Positions 11,616 through 23,481 of a DNA stretch of 64,000 bases are shown piece by piece. The stretch's first letter is position 1, and each line of letters opens with the position of its first letter. The position numbers and the translations under genes were made by a program. A model generated the notes under the pieces. That model was not told the DNA's origin. It did not search any database and worked only from the letters and a program-made list of their open reading frames with translations. The DNA comes from Sequoia sempervirens (taxonomy: Eukaryota > Streptophyta > Pinopsida > Cupressales > Cupressaceae), in NCBI GenBank assembly GCA_007258455.2, contig VDFB02262682.1, positions 1 to 64,000 on the forward strand, read 5' to 3'.

Positions 11616-11699
11616 ATATCTCTGTTCTTCCTACATTTTTGTTGTGCAAACCTATGTTGTGGTGAGTTTTAGTTTGTAAGGGGAGTACCCTTCATCAAG

Positions 11700-11714
11700 T
11701 GGTATTAGAGTAGG
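11700..11714 (+). promoter_or_regulatory. element B primer-binding site (tRNA-iMet type)
   Basis: TGGTATTAGAGTAGG, two bases after the LTR; compare TGGTATCAGAGC. The C-to-T change is the kind expected from deamination. Confidence 0.85.
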
Positions 11715-11792
11715 TTGTCCCGAGTCTGTAAACAAATTGCCAAATGTGAGGTAGTTTGTAGTAGGACTTGTGAGTGTGGGTTGAGATCAAAA

Positions 11793-12870
11793 TGCATCCT
11801 AGACTTGCCCAGTGTGGTAGAGGTAGATGAAGAGGTGGTGGGGGAAGAGATCCTCCTCAAGATGAAATTAGAGCGATCAAAAGGCAATTGGATACCTTGC
11901 AAGAAGATATTTGTAGGAGAGAAATGCATTGAGAAAGAGATGACAATGAAGATGAAACTAAAGATCAAATGGAGAAATGAGATTGTTGAGAGAAATATAC
12001 AACCTTAGAAAGAATCCTAAAATGGAGGTTTCAACTTTCAGTGGAAGTCTGAATCCTGAAGAGTTGGTAGATTGGATCAACAACATGGAGGAATTTTTTG
12101 AGTTTGAGGAGATTGAAGATCCTAACTGAGTGAGGTTTGCAAAGACAAAGCTAAAAGGTCATGCAAGTATATGGTGAAAAGAGATCCAACTTGAAAGAGG
12201 AAGACAAGGGAAGGATAAAATTTCTAAATGGGACAGAATGGTGGAAAAATTGAAGAAGCAATTTATTTCAGTTGATTATGAGTTCGAATTGCTCAAGAAG
12301 ATGCAAAATCTAATACAAGGAATGAGGAAAATTTAGGAAAACATGGAGGAATTTCACAAGATCCTAATTAGAATAGGACATTCAAAAGTGAATAAGGAGA
12401 AAGTAGCTCGTTATCTTAATGGGATGAAACATAGGATACAAGAAGAGTTGGCATTAGTAAGAATATAAACCATTGAGCATGCATATCAATTTTCATTGAA
12501 GGTCGATTGAACAAAAAAATTGAGAATAAGCAAAAAGGGAAGGGTAGAGATTATGTACAAAAAAAAGGAGGATGAGAAGCAGATTAGAGACACTAAGGAC
12601 AACAAGGATGAAAGAGGTGAAAGCTCAAAGAAATTTCATGAGCAAAATTTCAGAGGAAGAGGATGATTGAGTAGAGGATTTGGAAGAGGAGGCTTCCATG
12701 GAACCTATTTTCATTGTGGATAAGAAGGGCATAGAGCCTTTGAGTGTCCTCAACATCAAGAAAGGATAAACAAAAGACCCAAAGGTAATGCCTGAGTTGC
12801 CCATGTAGATGAAGATGTTTAGTCTTCACATTTTGAAGATGCTGAAAGGGGTGAGTCCCTTGTTGCTAGA
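11793..12870 (+). pseudogene. gag: element B gag (decayed)
   Basis: Starts near the ATG at 11793 (MHPRLAQCGRGR, then a stop). It has a charged coiled-coil-like stretch, then the gag core with KGHASIW near 12160, ARYLNGM...EELALVRI near 12405-12465 (same block as element A), and a zinc knuckle at 12706-12750 in which the first Cys is Tyr and the residue after CG is a stop (YFHCG*EGHRAFEC). At least one frameshift separates the core (frame of 12023) from the knuckle (frame of 12706). RNA binding by the knuckle would be lost. Clearly homologous to the element A gag. Confidence 0.8.
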
Positions 12871-13318
12871 AGAGCCTTGCTGAATGAGGAAAATGAACTA
12901 GAACAAAGAAAGAGCTTGTTTTACACTCGATGTAAGTGTGAAGGTAAAGTTTGTAATGTGATCATTGATGGTGGTAGTATTGACAATCTTTCTTCTAAAG
13001 AAATGGTGAACAAGTTACAACTACAAAGGAGAAGGAACCCACATCCTTACAAAATTGCTTGCTTGCAGGATGATCATAAGGTTTAAGATAGGTGATTACC
13101 ATGATGAAGTTTTGTGTGATGTTATGCCTATGGATGTTTGTCACTTGTTATTGGGAAGACCTTGGCAGTTTGATAGGAGGGCAGTGCATGATGGGTATGC
13201 CAATACCTACTTTTTGATGAAAGATGGAGTCAAGCACAAGTTGAAACCTTTGAATAAAGATGAAGGAAAGGTATGTAATAAAATTGGAAAATGCTTGGTT
13301 AATGGAGTTAGAAAATAA
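12871..13318 (+). pseudogene. element B aspartic protease (decayed)
   Basis: VIIDGGSIDNLSSKEMVNKL near 12958-13017 aligns with the retropepsin active-site block of element A, but the triplet is D-G-G instead of D-S/T-G. A stop and frameshift near 13080 move the rest (GDYHDEVLCDVMPMDVCHLLLGRPW, 13092-13165) into another frame. The ILG-like flap/C-terminal block is well preserved. Non-functional as it stands. Confidence 0.8.
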
Positions 13319-14093
13319 GTTCAAGAGGATGAGGATGAAGATCAAGATCTACTAATGCAAGTTGCAGCTGTGTTGATTGCATTTAGAAGGGGTAGAATGA
13401 AATTTTTGGTGGAGAAAGAAGAGGTAAAATCTTATTTTTGTAGAAGTGTCATTACTAATTTATGCAAGCATGATGAGATTAGTGTAGACGAAGGTATTGC
13501 AGCCATGAGTACATTGATGAAATAAGGTACTACAATTGTAAGTAGGGAAGAAGGTGAGAAAGTGCATGTTGGCTTGTTTGGTGAGATTCCATTTGCATTA
13601 GTTGATGATTTCTCATGTGATAAGGAGATTTATATGGATGAAAATTTATTGTAGGATGATAAGGAAGAATATTTTTATTGTGTTATTGACATTGATAAGG
13701 ATGCAGAGGAGAGAGATGGAAAGCATGAGTATTTTGATTGTGATACTGACATTAAATTTGCATTTGAGAACCACTTTGCAGGAGATATGCAAGGAGGAAC
13801 ACATGGAACAAATGAAGATTGAAAATGAAAAGATTGTTGCAACAATAACATGGGATGAGGTAATGCATGAGTTTCCTTATTTTATTGAAGAAGATAAAAT
13901 TGATGATTATGATTTTCCAACATTTCATAGTACAAATTGGTGGGAAGAATGAAGGATGGAAGGGACATTAAATTGTAGAGGCAAGTTTGAAAAGATGCTT
14001 AGAATGATAAGGTCAAAAGATGGATCCAGGAAAAGCATAGGATCTACAAATATTTATGAGTTCAACTCATGAAACATTTCAAATTACCTTGGG
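13319..14093 (+). pseudogene. element B post-protease linker remnant
   Basis: Acidic, lysine-rich reading frames (for example 13602-13952) with no RT, RNase H or integrase motif. They probably represent the spacer normally found between protease and RT in this family. The 3' LTR begins right after, and no clear polypurine tract is visible at 14060-14093, so the deletion may have taken it too. Confidence 0.5.
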
Positions 14094-15414
14094 TGTCTAA
14101 TACAGGATCATCCAGGGTGTATGAGTAATCTTGCATCAATCTATGTTATTTCTTTTCCAATAAGGGTTGAACCAGCTTCAACTAGATGAGTATAGTGGTC
14201 TGTAGGAGTTCAGGCTTAAGGAGTAAGTGGCGTGAGGGATGAAACAAATTTGACATCATCTAGTGTTGTTCAATAGATTCATCGAAGTGACTTGGAAATT
14301 TTGAAGACACCATGTTTCATGTCCCTTCGACATAGTGAAGGAAATATACGACATGAGGTAACAAGAGTTAGCATTGGTCAAAGGTTCGTCATTAGGTTGG
14401 TAGGTGGATTTTGGCAAGATGAAGTATTCAGTCCCTTCAAAACTTTGACAAGGTGTCATTGGTGTGTCATATTGGAGTGACACATCATTTTTGATGGGAC
14501 AACAAAGCAAGTCTCTTTGAAATTCCGATAAGCCTTTCATTGGAGAGATAAACACATTTCAGCAGAACATTAAAGTGAGTCCCCTTGATATGCCGATAAG
14601 ATGGGACATAACAAAGTGTGATAAAGGAGGATGATGATGTTAGTAGGATGTGTGGTAGTGAGTGATTAGTTGATATATAAAGACGATGACAAGGATGAAG
14701 CATAGGCAATACAAACCACTCGGTCAAGGTTGCAAAGCATATCAGTGTAAGGTTCTTATTTCGATGGGAGTTGTTACAGTACCCATTCGATGGGGCAATG
14801 AATTGCATTGAGGTTACGAAAAGATATCAGGGTGAGAGGATTTGAAGTCCCCATGATACTGTAATGATGGGAGATAGAGAAAACATGAGTAGATTGATGG
14901 TGATAGACAAACGAAGTAGGTGGCGACATGTGACATGATGTTATTTATTGATTTCACATCATTGTTGTGAATCAATGTGATCATTGGCCAAATGATTTTA
15001 AACCTGAAGCCGGTGGATGGAAGATGATTACCTAGTTTGAATGAATAAAAATGAAGTTACTGATAATGAGGTAACTGCATGGGAGATCTCGATGTTCATT
15101 GGATGACGAGGCGGTACTAAGACAACACAAGGGAAACAAAATTTCAAGAGGTTAAGTTGACCTGAAGGAGGAGTATAGATATATAGAATAGGAGAGATGG
15201 TGGCAGAGTAGTGTCTAAGAATTGAGATTGTAGAGCTAAATTTGAAGGTTGAGCTGCATGTTTGACTAAAGCTTTTGTAATCAAACAACCCATGTGATTC
15301 TGTAATTTATTTTCCATTTTAGTATTAATAAAATATCTTTGTTCTTTCTACATTTTTTCTTTGCAAACCTGTGTTGTGGTGAGTTTTAGTTTGTAAGGGG
15401 AGTACCCTTCATCA
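14094..15414 (+). repeat. element B 3' LTR
   Basis: Direct copy of 10355-11697, ending CCCTTCATCA and followed by the TTAGG target copy. Lacks about 30 bases near 14670 present in the left copy. Confidence 0.88.
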
Positions 15415-15685
15415 TTAGGGCCCATGGAAAACATAAGATTTAAGGAGTATAGCTCGAACCAAGGGTAAGGTACACAAATATTAGAAAGGAATGATTAGTT
15501 AATTTAGTCGAAGAGAATTTGGCCAAGACACAATCATCATAGATTTAACTCTTGATAATATATCAGGTTTGGGGTTTAGGGATTAGTGTTTAGCGTTTAG
15601 AACCTTTAGGATTTTGGGTTTCTAGGGGAAATAGGGTTTAGGGTATTAGTTATAGTAGTAGGGAATACAATGGTTTTAGTAAAGG
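15415..15685. other. spacer with telomere-like motifs between elements B and C
   Basis: Starts with the TTAGG target copy and ends with AAAGG (15681-15685), the left target copy of element C. 15565-15660 contains irregular TTTAGGG-like units, as at 9520-9660. No gene. Confidence 0.7.
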
Positions 15686-18600
15686 TGTAACACCTCTCTA
15701 AACCCAGGTTGGTAAGATAGTATTTTAATTTTGATTTGATATTTTAAATGTTAAATGTTATTATAATGAGATTAGACATTGATGATTAGTTATTATTCTG
15801 GATTACATGCTTATATATTTATATACTGTTATCATTACTTCTGTATGATTATGGGCAAGAAAGGGATGATGTCGTAACACTCACATTTGAGAGGCTTATG
15901 ATATCATGACTCCCTTCCTGATGATCGATGTTGCTTTGGACTATATGTCTATGCACATGTACTATGACGTGTAATTGGAAGTGATGTAGGTACTGAGTAT
16001 CGACTTCGCCTAGATCCATAGGCCTGAGCGTACACCTATTCCTCGATGGTGGTTATTGGAGGTAGTCACAAGCCAAATTTCCCCTACCCTAGCCCACTGT
16101 ACCCTGTTAGGGTAGTGTTTTCCTTGTTGATGTCTTACCATCTGGTTACCTAAAGGTAATGTCTGAAGCACTTTTCAGCCATATGTTCTAGTGCACCTTT
16201 TAGTTGTATGCGGTTTACTAGTATTTTTGTTGGGGTATTTTGTCTTGGTTTCTGTCAATCTTTTATGTGGATTATATATTTATTTATTTTGGTTGTCAGT
16301 GTCTTGATGTGGTTCCTGTGGCATCTTTTCATGATTTTAAATGTGTCATTTTATAGTATTTTATTGATTTGAGATTTGAATGGTTTAATTCATGAGATTT
16401 TAAATATGATGTTTTAAATGATTGCAATCATTCATTCGAAAGAATGACATCTTTCACTTGGAAATTTTAAATGATTTTATTAATCCATTTTGTGAGCCCT
16501 CATAATTTTATTTAAATCGTCATGGGGAGCTTGTGTGTATTTAATGTTTGGATTTAAGCTATTATTATTACTATTATTTTTATATGTAAGAGGGAATATT
16601 GGATATTAGTGATTTTAATTAATTTATTTGGAGAGCATTAATAGTTTATTTAATAAAATGATTTATTTCATCTTACTGTATTGAGGAGTTAGTTAAAAAT
16701 AAAGGGGCAGCCTTGTCTTTGATATATACACTTTTATTCATTTTTTTTGGGGGAGAGTTATCCTTTTGGAGAAGAAAATTTCTATTTTGGGGGAAAGAGG
16801 AGAAAACCCCACAATTTGGGCAGCTAAGTTTTGGGGAAGGAACATGGAGATTTCTTGGGAAGAAATTTGTGGGTATTGGATTCTGGAATTCGGCGTGCCA
16901 TTTCCTCTTTGCTGTCATATTTTGGAACCCAACCGTGCCTTCTCTTCAGAGCAATCTTTCTTTTCAGTTTTGGGCAATATTGAGGTATTTTTTGTGGTTT
17001 TTGAATCCTTGAATTTCTGGTAGTTTTTAGTGTGATTTAGTTTTGGAATGGAAGCTTTGTAGTTCCTCATAGCAGATTTATTCTTTGATTCAATTTTGTG
17101 AATGCTTTGGGAATGGAGAATGTTTGTTTTGGTTTTGATTTGCTGCTCGGTAGATGCTTATGGCAGATTTTTGTGCATTCAAACAAATCTAAAATGAGTT
17201 GTTGGAAAAATAGAATTTCTGGGATCTTTCATTTCATTTTTTCTTTTTTCCCAACTTGGAAAAAAATGTATTTTCATTGCTGCTCTTAAACCACCCTTTA
17301 AAAATGCAAAACAAATATGGATCTCATGTAGAAATGCCAAGATCTCAACTGGGTCTTTGGCAGATTTTAATTATGGGCACTTTCATTTTTTCCCAAATTT
17401 GTGCCTACTTGCAAAATGACGTTTTTCATTGCTGCTCATTTACCGTCTATTAAAAGTGTAAAATTAAGTTGGATTCCATGTAGAAACATTAGAATATGAA
17501 CTGGGTTTTTGTCTGATTTTTAATCCGAGCACTTTCTTTTTTCATGTTTTTGCCCAACCATGCATTAAATGACATTTTTCAGTACAACACCTCATTATGG
17601 GTTTTAAAATTGAAAATTGAAGGTGGATTCCAACTTGAAACGCCAAAAATTTGAACTGGGTTGGGCTTAGAATTTTAATCTAGGCACTTTGAATTTTTAT
17701 GCCTCTAATTCATGTTGAATTTCAGCTGTTAATTATTTCTTTTTACAACAATGTTTACTTGGCTATGTTAAATGGATTTATGATGATTACAGTGGCTTTT
17801 CCATGTTTCCATATTTGTTTTTGGTTCATTGTTTGGTTAAATGAGATGGAGTAAAACAATTATAAGATAATGAGTCCTCGTGCATGGCCTTGAGCACTTG
17901 TAAGGGCTAAGGATGCACTCGAGATGGCCTATCCGTCTGCAAGACATTGAGTTATCCATCTGTAGGGCGTTGATTTGGGCATGATTGAGTTTACTTGTCT
18001 GTATGAGTGGTGTACTTGATTCTGTGTGGAGCCATCCCTTCGACCATGCATGATGTCATTCCATCCAGTCAACACTCTTGTACCTTATACCTTAGTAGTC
18101 ATGAGTAGTACCTGTCATGTTCTTGTATGAACATTTGCATTTTGCAATTTTGGCCTTAATGCATTGAATTCCATGTTTTCTTTGTATCTGATGTGAGTGT
18201 TGGCCTTATGTTCCCTTGCGTTGTTTTCTGCTTGGGCTTTGTGACTACCTCCGAGCATGGTGGGGTGGCCTCTTTTAAGTCCACATAGTAGGGAGGCATT
18301 GCCACCGCCATTGGGGACTAAAGTACAGGTTACTAGAGCACCAGTTGGAGCTATTCTCTCTTGTGCTATTTTATTCCTTGGTATATCTTATTCTTGGCTA
18401 TGCCTTTGTACTCTTGTATTTTCCTTTATGTATATTGTACTCTCTTTTGAGAGAGAAGATGTAATCATATAATTTAAATGAGAAGAATGCAATGTCTATA
18501 TTTGGTTTACAAGTTTTGATGTTGGTATCAGACTTGCTTGTATTATTATGATCATAATGGTTTTTCTTTCAAAAATTTTCAGTCAAAAATCCAAGCTTTG

Positions 18601-19145
18601 GCTGTGTATTTCCTTCATGTATTGGTCTGCAAAGTTTTGGCACATCGACATTTTTTGTTTGTTGTTTTGTGTCACTGCTACGAAGTTCCAGAGCAATAGG
18701 ATCTGGAGCAGTAGGTTTCGGAGCAGGAAGTTCCAAAGCAACAGGTTCTAGAGCAGGAAGGTTCTGTAGCTGGAAGTTCCAGAGTAGGAAAGTTCCATAG
18801 CTAGAAGTTTCGTAGCAGGAAGTTTCATAGCTGGAAGTTTTGTAGCTAGAAGTTTCAGAGCAGGAAGTTCCAAAGTAGGAAGTTCTATAGCTAGAAGTTC
18901 CATAGCAGAAAGTTTTAGAGAAATTTTTTTGGAGCTATTATGTTTGCTCCTATTTGGATTTTTTCTCTGGAGGGTGGATTAGTCTCTCCTTTGGGTTGTG
19001 TTCGGCCATGCTTGGCCATGTTTGTTGTCGTCATATCATTTTGGAAGCTAATTTTTGTGTAAGTTATTTTTTAATTTATAAAAAAAATAAAATTCTTGTC
19101 CTCTTTTGGCTCTTACCCTTTGGGGTTGCATAGCGGGATGTTACA
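15686..19145 (+). repeat. element C left LTR
   Basis: 3460 bases, starting TGTAACACCTCTC and ending GCGGGATGTTACA. Matches 23482-26830 plus 38397-38506. The first 400 bases differ by several percent; 16680-16980 by about 3 percent (my count by eye). It contains a 15-bp minisatellite, an inverted CTCTC...GAGAG motif near 18440 and an internal primer-site-like sequence near 18523. Open frames at 16713-17023 recur in both LTRs without domains, so I do not call them genes. Confidence 0.9.
18676..18915 (+). repeat. 15-bp minisatellite in element C left LTR
   Basis: About 16 imperfect units of the form AGC(A/T)GGAAGTTCC(A/G)(T/A) in tandem; nearly every unit is exactly 15 bases. Units alternate AGCAGGAAG and AGCTGGAAG/AGCTAGAAG. 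The array is also in the right LTR. Confidence 0.85.
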
Positions 19146-19147
19146 TT

Positions 19148-19161
19148 TGGTATCAGAGCCC
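19148..19161 (+). promoter_or_regulatory. element C primer-binding site (tRNA-iMet type)
   Basis: TGGTATCAGAGCCC, exact match to the usual plant initiator-Met primer site, two bases after the LTR end. Confidence 0.92.
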
Positions 19162-22100
19162 ATGTTCACACACTGAGAGCTCTGGTGTACTTGAGCCTTC
19201 TATGTTAAATTGTGTTTTGTGTGTGTGGCGTGAGTTTGTTATATTATTTTTCATAGTTTTGTTGACTAGCTTTCATGCCTTGGTATGATGTATAGATCAT
19301 GCTTGTGATGATCTATTTTGATGTGTTCCTTGTTTCCTTTAGGATGCCCCTAAGGGCAGAGCTAGAGGGAAAGTTAGAGGTGGAACCCATGTTGTAGCAC
19401 TGGGATCCTTGCTTATGGTTGTTATCTGCTCGGTGTGTTGTGTGTGGTGGATGGCAACAAGTGTTGTTTCTCGCCCATTGCATGTCTTGTTGATGAATGC
19501 TTTTGTGAGGGTTAGTTATACCCTCAAGCCTACTAAGAAATGTGTTATGATTGGTCTCCTTCTTGATGTGTGGCTCTTTCATTGTGTATAGGGCTGTGAC
19601 CCTTGAGTGGTCCCTGAGTGTGGTTGTAGCCCATGTCACTGTAGTGTGCTTGATGTGTATGTTTCAAGTGTCTGTTGTGGTGAGATAGTCATAGGACCTC
19701 TTGCCTTGAGTGCCTTAGGATGGCGGTTTAGAGGGTTGAGTTTTCCAACCTTGTCTTGTGTTGCAGAGGAACGATGCCTCCTAGGTCTTTCCTTACCCTA
19801 CGGGATTGGAGTGATTCCCTTGGTTGAGAGTCTCCCGAGGTTGAGATTGATTACTTCCCTATATCCTATGTTGTGGGTGGGCATGTTGGACCTTAGCTTG
19901 TTGGTGGGTTGCATGTGACATGTGTTGCCTAAATTACCCTTGCTTGGTTTCTTTGATTCATGTTGTGGGAAAGTCTACTCGACCTTGAGGGTGCCAAGAA
20001 GTTCCTTTTGTGTGTATTCTTCTCGAGTCTTGATGTTTTCTTCACCATACAAGTTTCTGGTGCATGTTTTCTTATGCTTTACCTCCTTGTGTTAATGATT
20101 GATAGATTGACCCTATGTGGTTTTGGAGTTTCTTTCGCAAATTATATGGTATTGAAATTATGAAATATGGTGATAGAAAATGAATGATCATGTTTTTAGT
20201 TCATAGAGATTAATGTATGCTCTCATATGATTGATGCGTTTGTGAGAAAGTGATTGTGTGATGATGAAACTATGTTTGCATTTGTGCCTATGTCAGAATT
20301 TTAAATCTCTCTCTCTCTCTCTCTCCTCATTGGTTTATCAAAGATGCCTATCTTTGAATGTGTGGTGTATTGAAATCCATGGTATGCTTGTCTCTTATGA
20401 GCAAATGTTTATGCATTCATGAAAGTTTTTTTTACTAAATCAACCTTGGGTAAAGGACCTAAGTCCCCAAGTTGCATTCATAATTATGGAACATGTATGA
20501 ATTTGAATAATAAATAATTTTGCATTAAGTAAAAGTTTAAAGAAAAAGGGATTAGTGAAACCATTTGCATGTTAATGATAATTGCATAATAGGTGCATCT
20601 TGTTGGTGAGGCCTATAGTCCCCAAATTTATTGTTAAATCTTAGGAAATCATGTAGATGTTAAATTATTGTACCTGGATTCAAAATGCGAAAGGTTAAAT
20701 GAATGTTGAAATGATAATGTTGCATACCATGTCTTGAGTAAACATTATAATGATATTGCACTATGTGTGGGAAATAAATGTGGATAACATATGTGTGTAG
20801 TCAGGTGATTTACCACCTAATAAAAGTGAATTTGAATGTGAAAGTTGTTATGGCATTGTTGATTTACTCCATGTAGCACTATGATGTATTGTATGGATGT
20901 TGGGAGTACATGTTCTTGGAAGGTTGTATTGATCTTGCAAAATTAGAGGTGGATAATGGTTTAATTTTGGTAAGAGGAAATTGGAAAAAGGTACTCCTTG
21001 TTATGTTAACATCCTGTATTAGTGCACACGTTGAGTGTTGTAAATATCCTGTACTTGTTTTGTGTGCCCATGGGATGGTGAGACTATGTACCCATCCATG
21101 GAGGATATGTTGTATTTGGGGTGTGGAACTAACCATACCATTATGTGTGCTTGTATGATTTTTACTTGATTGAGGGACAACTCATGTGTGGTTGAAATAT
21201 ATATATGCATTAAGAGTAACCAAAAGTTAGTTTCGTAGAATCTCTTCTTTTGGTTCTCTAGTCCCTCAGTCTGTGATGGGGTAGTAGCAGCCACACAGTT
21301 CCTTGGGACGAGTGTGCAACGTATGCATGTTGTGGTGCAGAGCTGTCTCAACTCAACCGATCTTGAGGAAAGTACTCACTACTTCCCCTTATGATGGATT
21401 AAGGTACTTGATCCATATGTGCTAGCCTAATCTCCACAATTTTGTGCACAACAACAATGGTTTGTTAGTTCTGCCTGACTGTCTGTAGGGATGTTGAGCT
21501 GGCATTAGCGAGTTGACCTTGTCCACATTAGAGGTGAGGCTCGAGTAGCCCCATATTTATATACTCATATATGCACTATTTATTCCATATTTTCATGTGT
21601 TCTACCACGATGCCATAGATATGATGCCACACCACACTGATGTTCTGACATAGTGTTGGTGATGATGCCACGTGCTTAGACGCGTGAAGGTGCACTATGA
21701 GATTGTGTTATGGTAGCCTACTTGTGTGATGAGTGTGATGGGGCCTCATACACTTGTAGAGGGACACTCAGGTTTGCTTTCAACAGTGTTTAGGTCAGTT
21801 GGCATATGGGTATGTCCTAGCCATGTATACCTTTGACTACGACGAGTACCTACGTGTGCCCTTTCCACGAGGTATCGCTATGAGGGGTGTGTTTTGCATG
21901 TGCCTACTTTTGCGGAGCCACAAACACACTTCCATTTGACATATGACCAGTACGTGCCTTCTCCGACTAGCGTATAACCATGCCACGTTGAGAGGCGATG
22001 CAGGATGTGTTGAGATGCACATTCCATGCGGATAGCTAAGGAGTGTGTGGGCCACTCGGCGAGTCCATGTCATGTGATGACACGATGCAGAGTGTAGCCG

Positions 22101-23462
22101 AGGAGTACACCTCATGCAATGTAGTTGGTGTGCTCACTCCGCCACACATGAGGGGCTATTGCGATAATCAAACATTGTTCCCTCCTTCCTTGTTTGGTGG
22201 CTAGTTTAGTCACATAGTTATGTATTGTGACATTTTAGAGATTGTGAATCTTCTTTGGATTATTGATGGATTTTATTTGACTTTGAGGACTGGAAAAAAT
22301 TTGATTTATCTTGTTCCTGATGGTTTAGCCATAGATTGTGAAATTTCTTTGCTCATAGCCCTCGGGATTACATTCGATTTAGTGTTGAAATTGCACGTAT
22401 TTCTTACTTTATTGCTGAAATTGAATCTTTATTTGATATTTATTTATGATCTTTGGTGGCTAAACTAGTTTTCTATTTGTTGTTTTCAAATGCTGGTCTT
22501 GTGTTGTAATGTGATTCCTCATCGAGAACGAGAGAGCCAGACTCGATTGAGTGTATATGAGGAAGTAGACGCAGGGAACCATGAGGATGGGGGTATGTAA
22601 GGCTGTTACACAGCTAGGACCCACTACCCACCTATGTGTGATGACTATCTCTTGGAAGATAACCACCTTATTCAACAAGAGATAGGTCATTGTGGTCTTG
22701 TTTGGATGGTCTCACCATGTGTGTGTGGCCTAACACCATGAAACCACTGAGTGTGAGGTATGGATTATGTGAGATGGATATTGGCTCTTGGCTCATGGTT
22801 TATGTATCATGGATTAGTTGTTACTTATTGACCAGTGTCCAGATGGACCCTTGTGTAGCCTTGTGATGTGATACCTAGCGATGTAAGTATGTATGTATGT
22901 ATAAATGCATGTTCCATCTTGGATATGGTTTCATATGAAAACTTCAAAAGTTGGCTTATTGTGCTTTAGAAAGTGTGTATTGTTATATTTTGATGAAAAT
23001 GATGCCAAATATGTTCTAATGTGTGAGATTGAAAGTGTGTGGAAAACAAATATTGTTGCAAATTATGGTATTTTGGAAAGAATTGAGTGCTTATGCATCT
23101 TCTTTACCCTTTTCTTTTGTGGAATTAATGTGTATCTTAACCTATCCTTGGATGAATGTGGATGTTTAAATAAATGCTTATGATGAGGATTGTGGCATAT
23201 GTGATGTTAGTAAGATTAACCATGTTATGTTGTTTCATGTTGAGATTTTATGAGTAAGGTATATGTCAACATATTGATAGTGATTCTTAGAAAGGTGAGT
23301 TCTAAAAGGATGTACTTTCTATTTCATTTAGTGATGAATGATGTATATTACATTTCTCATTCTTGGAATGAAATACAATCCTTTAATGTTGATTATTATA
23401 TTTTGAGTACTAATGTGTGCAATGGTTGCATATTGAGTTTACATGACTTCTAGGAGTAAGTC
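19162..23462 (+). other. element C non-coding interior
   Basis: 4.3 kb without recognisable gag, protease, RT, RNase H or integrase on either strand. Open frames are short (up to about 110 residues) and have no domains. T- and G-rich on the plus strand, with a (TC)n tract at 20306-20325 and a short (GTAT)n tract near 22884. The interior may contain packaging signals, but none can be identified by eye. Confidence 0.7.
20306..20325. repeat. (TC)n microsatellite
   Basis: Ten TC units inside the element C interior. Confidence 0.9.
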
Positions 23463-23481
23463 AAATCTTAGGGAGGGAGGA
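23463..23481 (+). promoter_or_regulatory. element C polypurine tract
   Basis: AAATCTTAGGGAGGGAGGA directly before TGTAACACC, the start of the right LTR. Fixes the plus orientation of element C. Confidence 0.88.

Larger units (their letters stand above)
10355..11697 (+). repeat. element B 5' LTR
   Basis: Starts TGATGTAGGAGCATC and ends CCCTTCATCA two bases before the primer site. It matches 14094-15414 along its length with a few percent differences, many of them C/T or G/A. The first bases differ between copies, so the start is uncertain by a few bases. Confidence 0.88.
10355..15414 (+). mobile_element. element B: Ty3/gypsy element with gag-protease only
   Basis: Two LTRs of about 1.3 kb enclose an interior of about 2.4 kb. 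TTAGG at 10350-10354 is repeated at 15415-15419, a 5-bp target duplication as left by retroviral-type integrases. The LTR ends are inverted TGATG...CATCA. The interior holds gag, protease and a post-protease linker, then goes straight into the 3' LTR with no RT, RNase H or integrase. The element could only have moved with enzymes supplied in trans, or it lost pol after insertion. Gag and protease are clearly related to element A. Confidence 0.9.

Noticed and set aside
16713..17023. Open frames of 85-99 residues that recur at 24540-24815
   Set aside because: They lie in the two LTRs of element C and are conserved only because the LTRs are recent copies; start and frame differ between copies.
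18432..18460. CTCTC...GAGAG inverted repeat as a terminator
   Set aside because: Short, inside a plant LTR, no reason to expect a hairpin terminator.
19148..19161. TGGTATCAGAGCCC as part of a tRNA gene
   Set aside because: Only the complement of a tRNA 3' end is present; no cloverleaf around it. It is the primer-binding site.
19313..21351. Several frames of 60-110 residues in the element C interior
   Set aside because: No gag-pol motif, overlapping frames on both strands, composition-driven; treated as non-coding.
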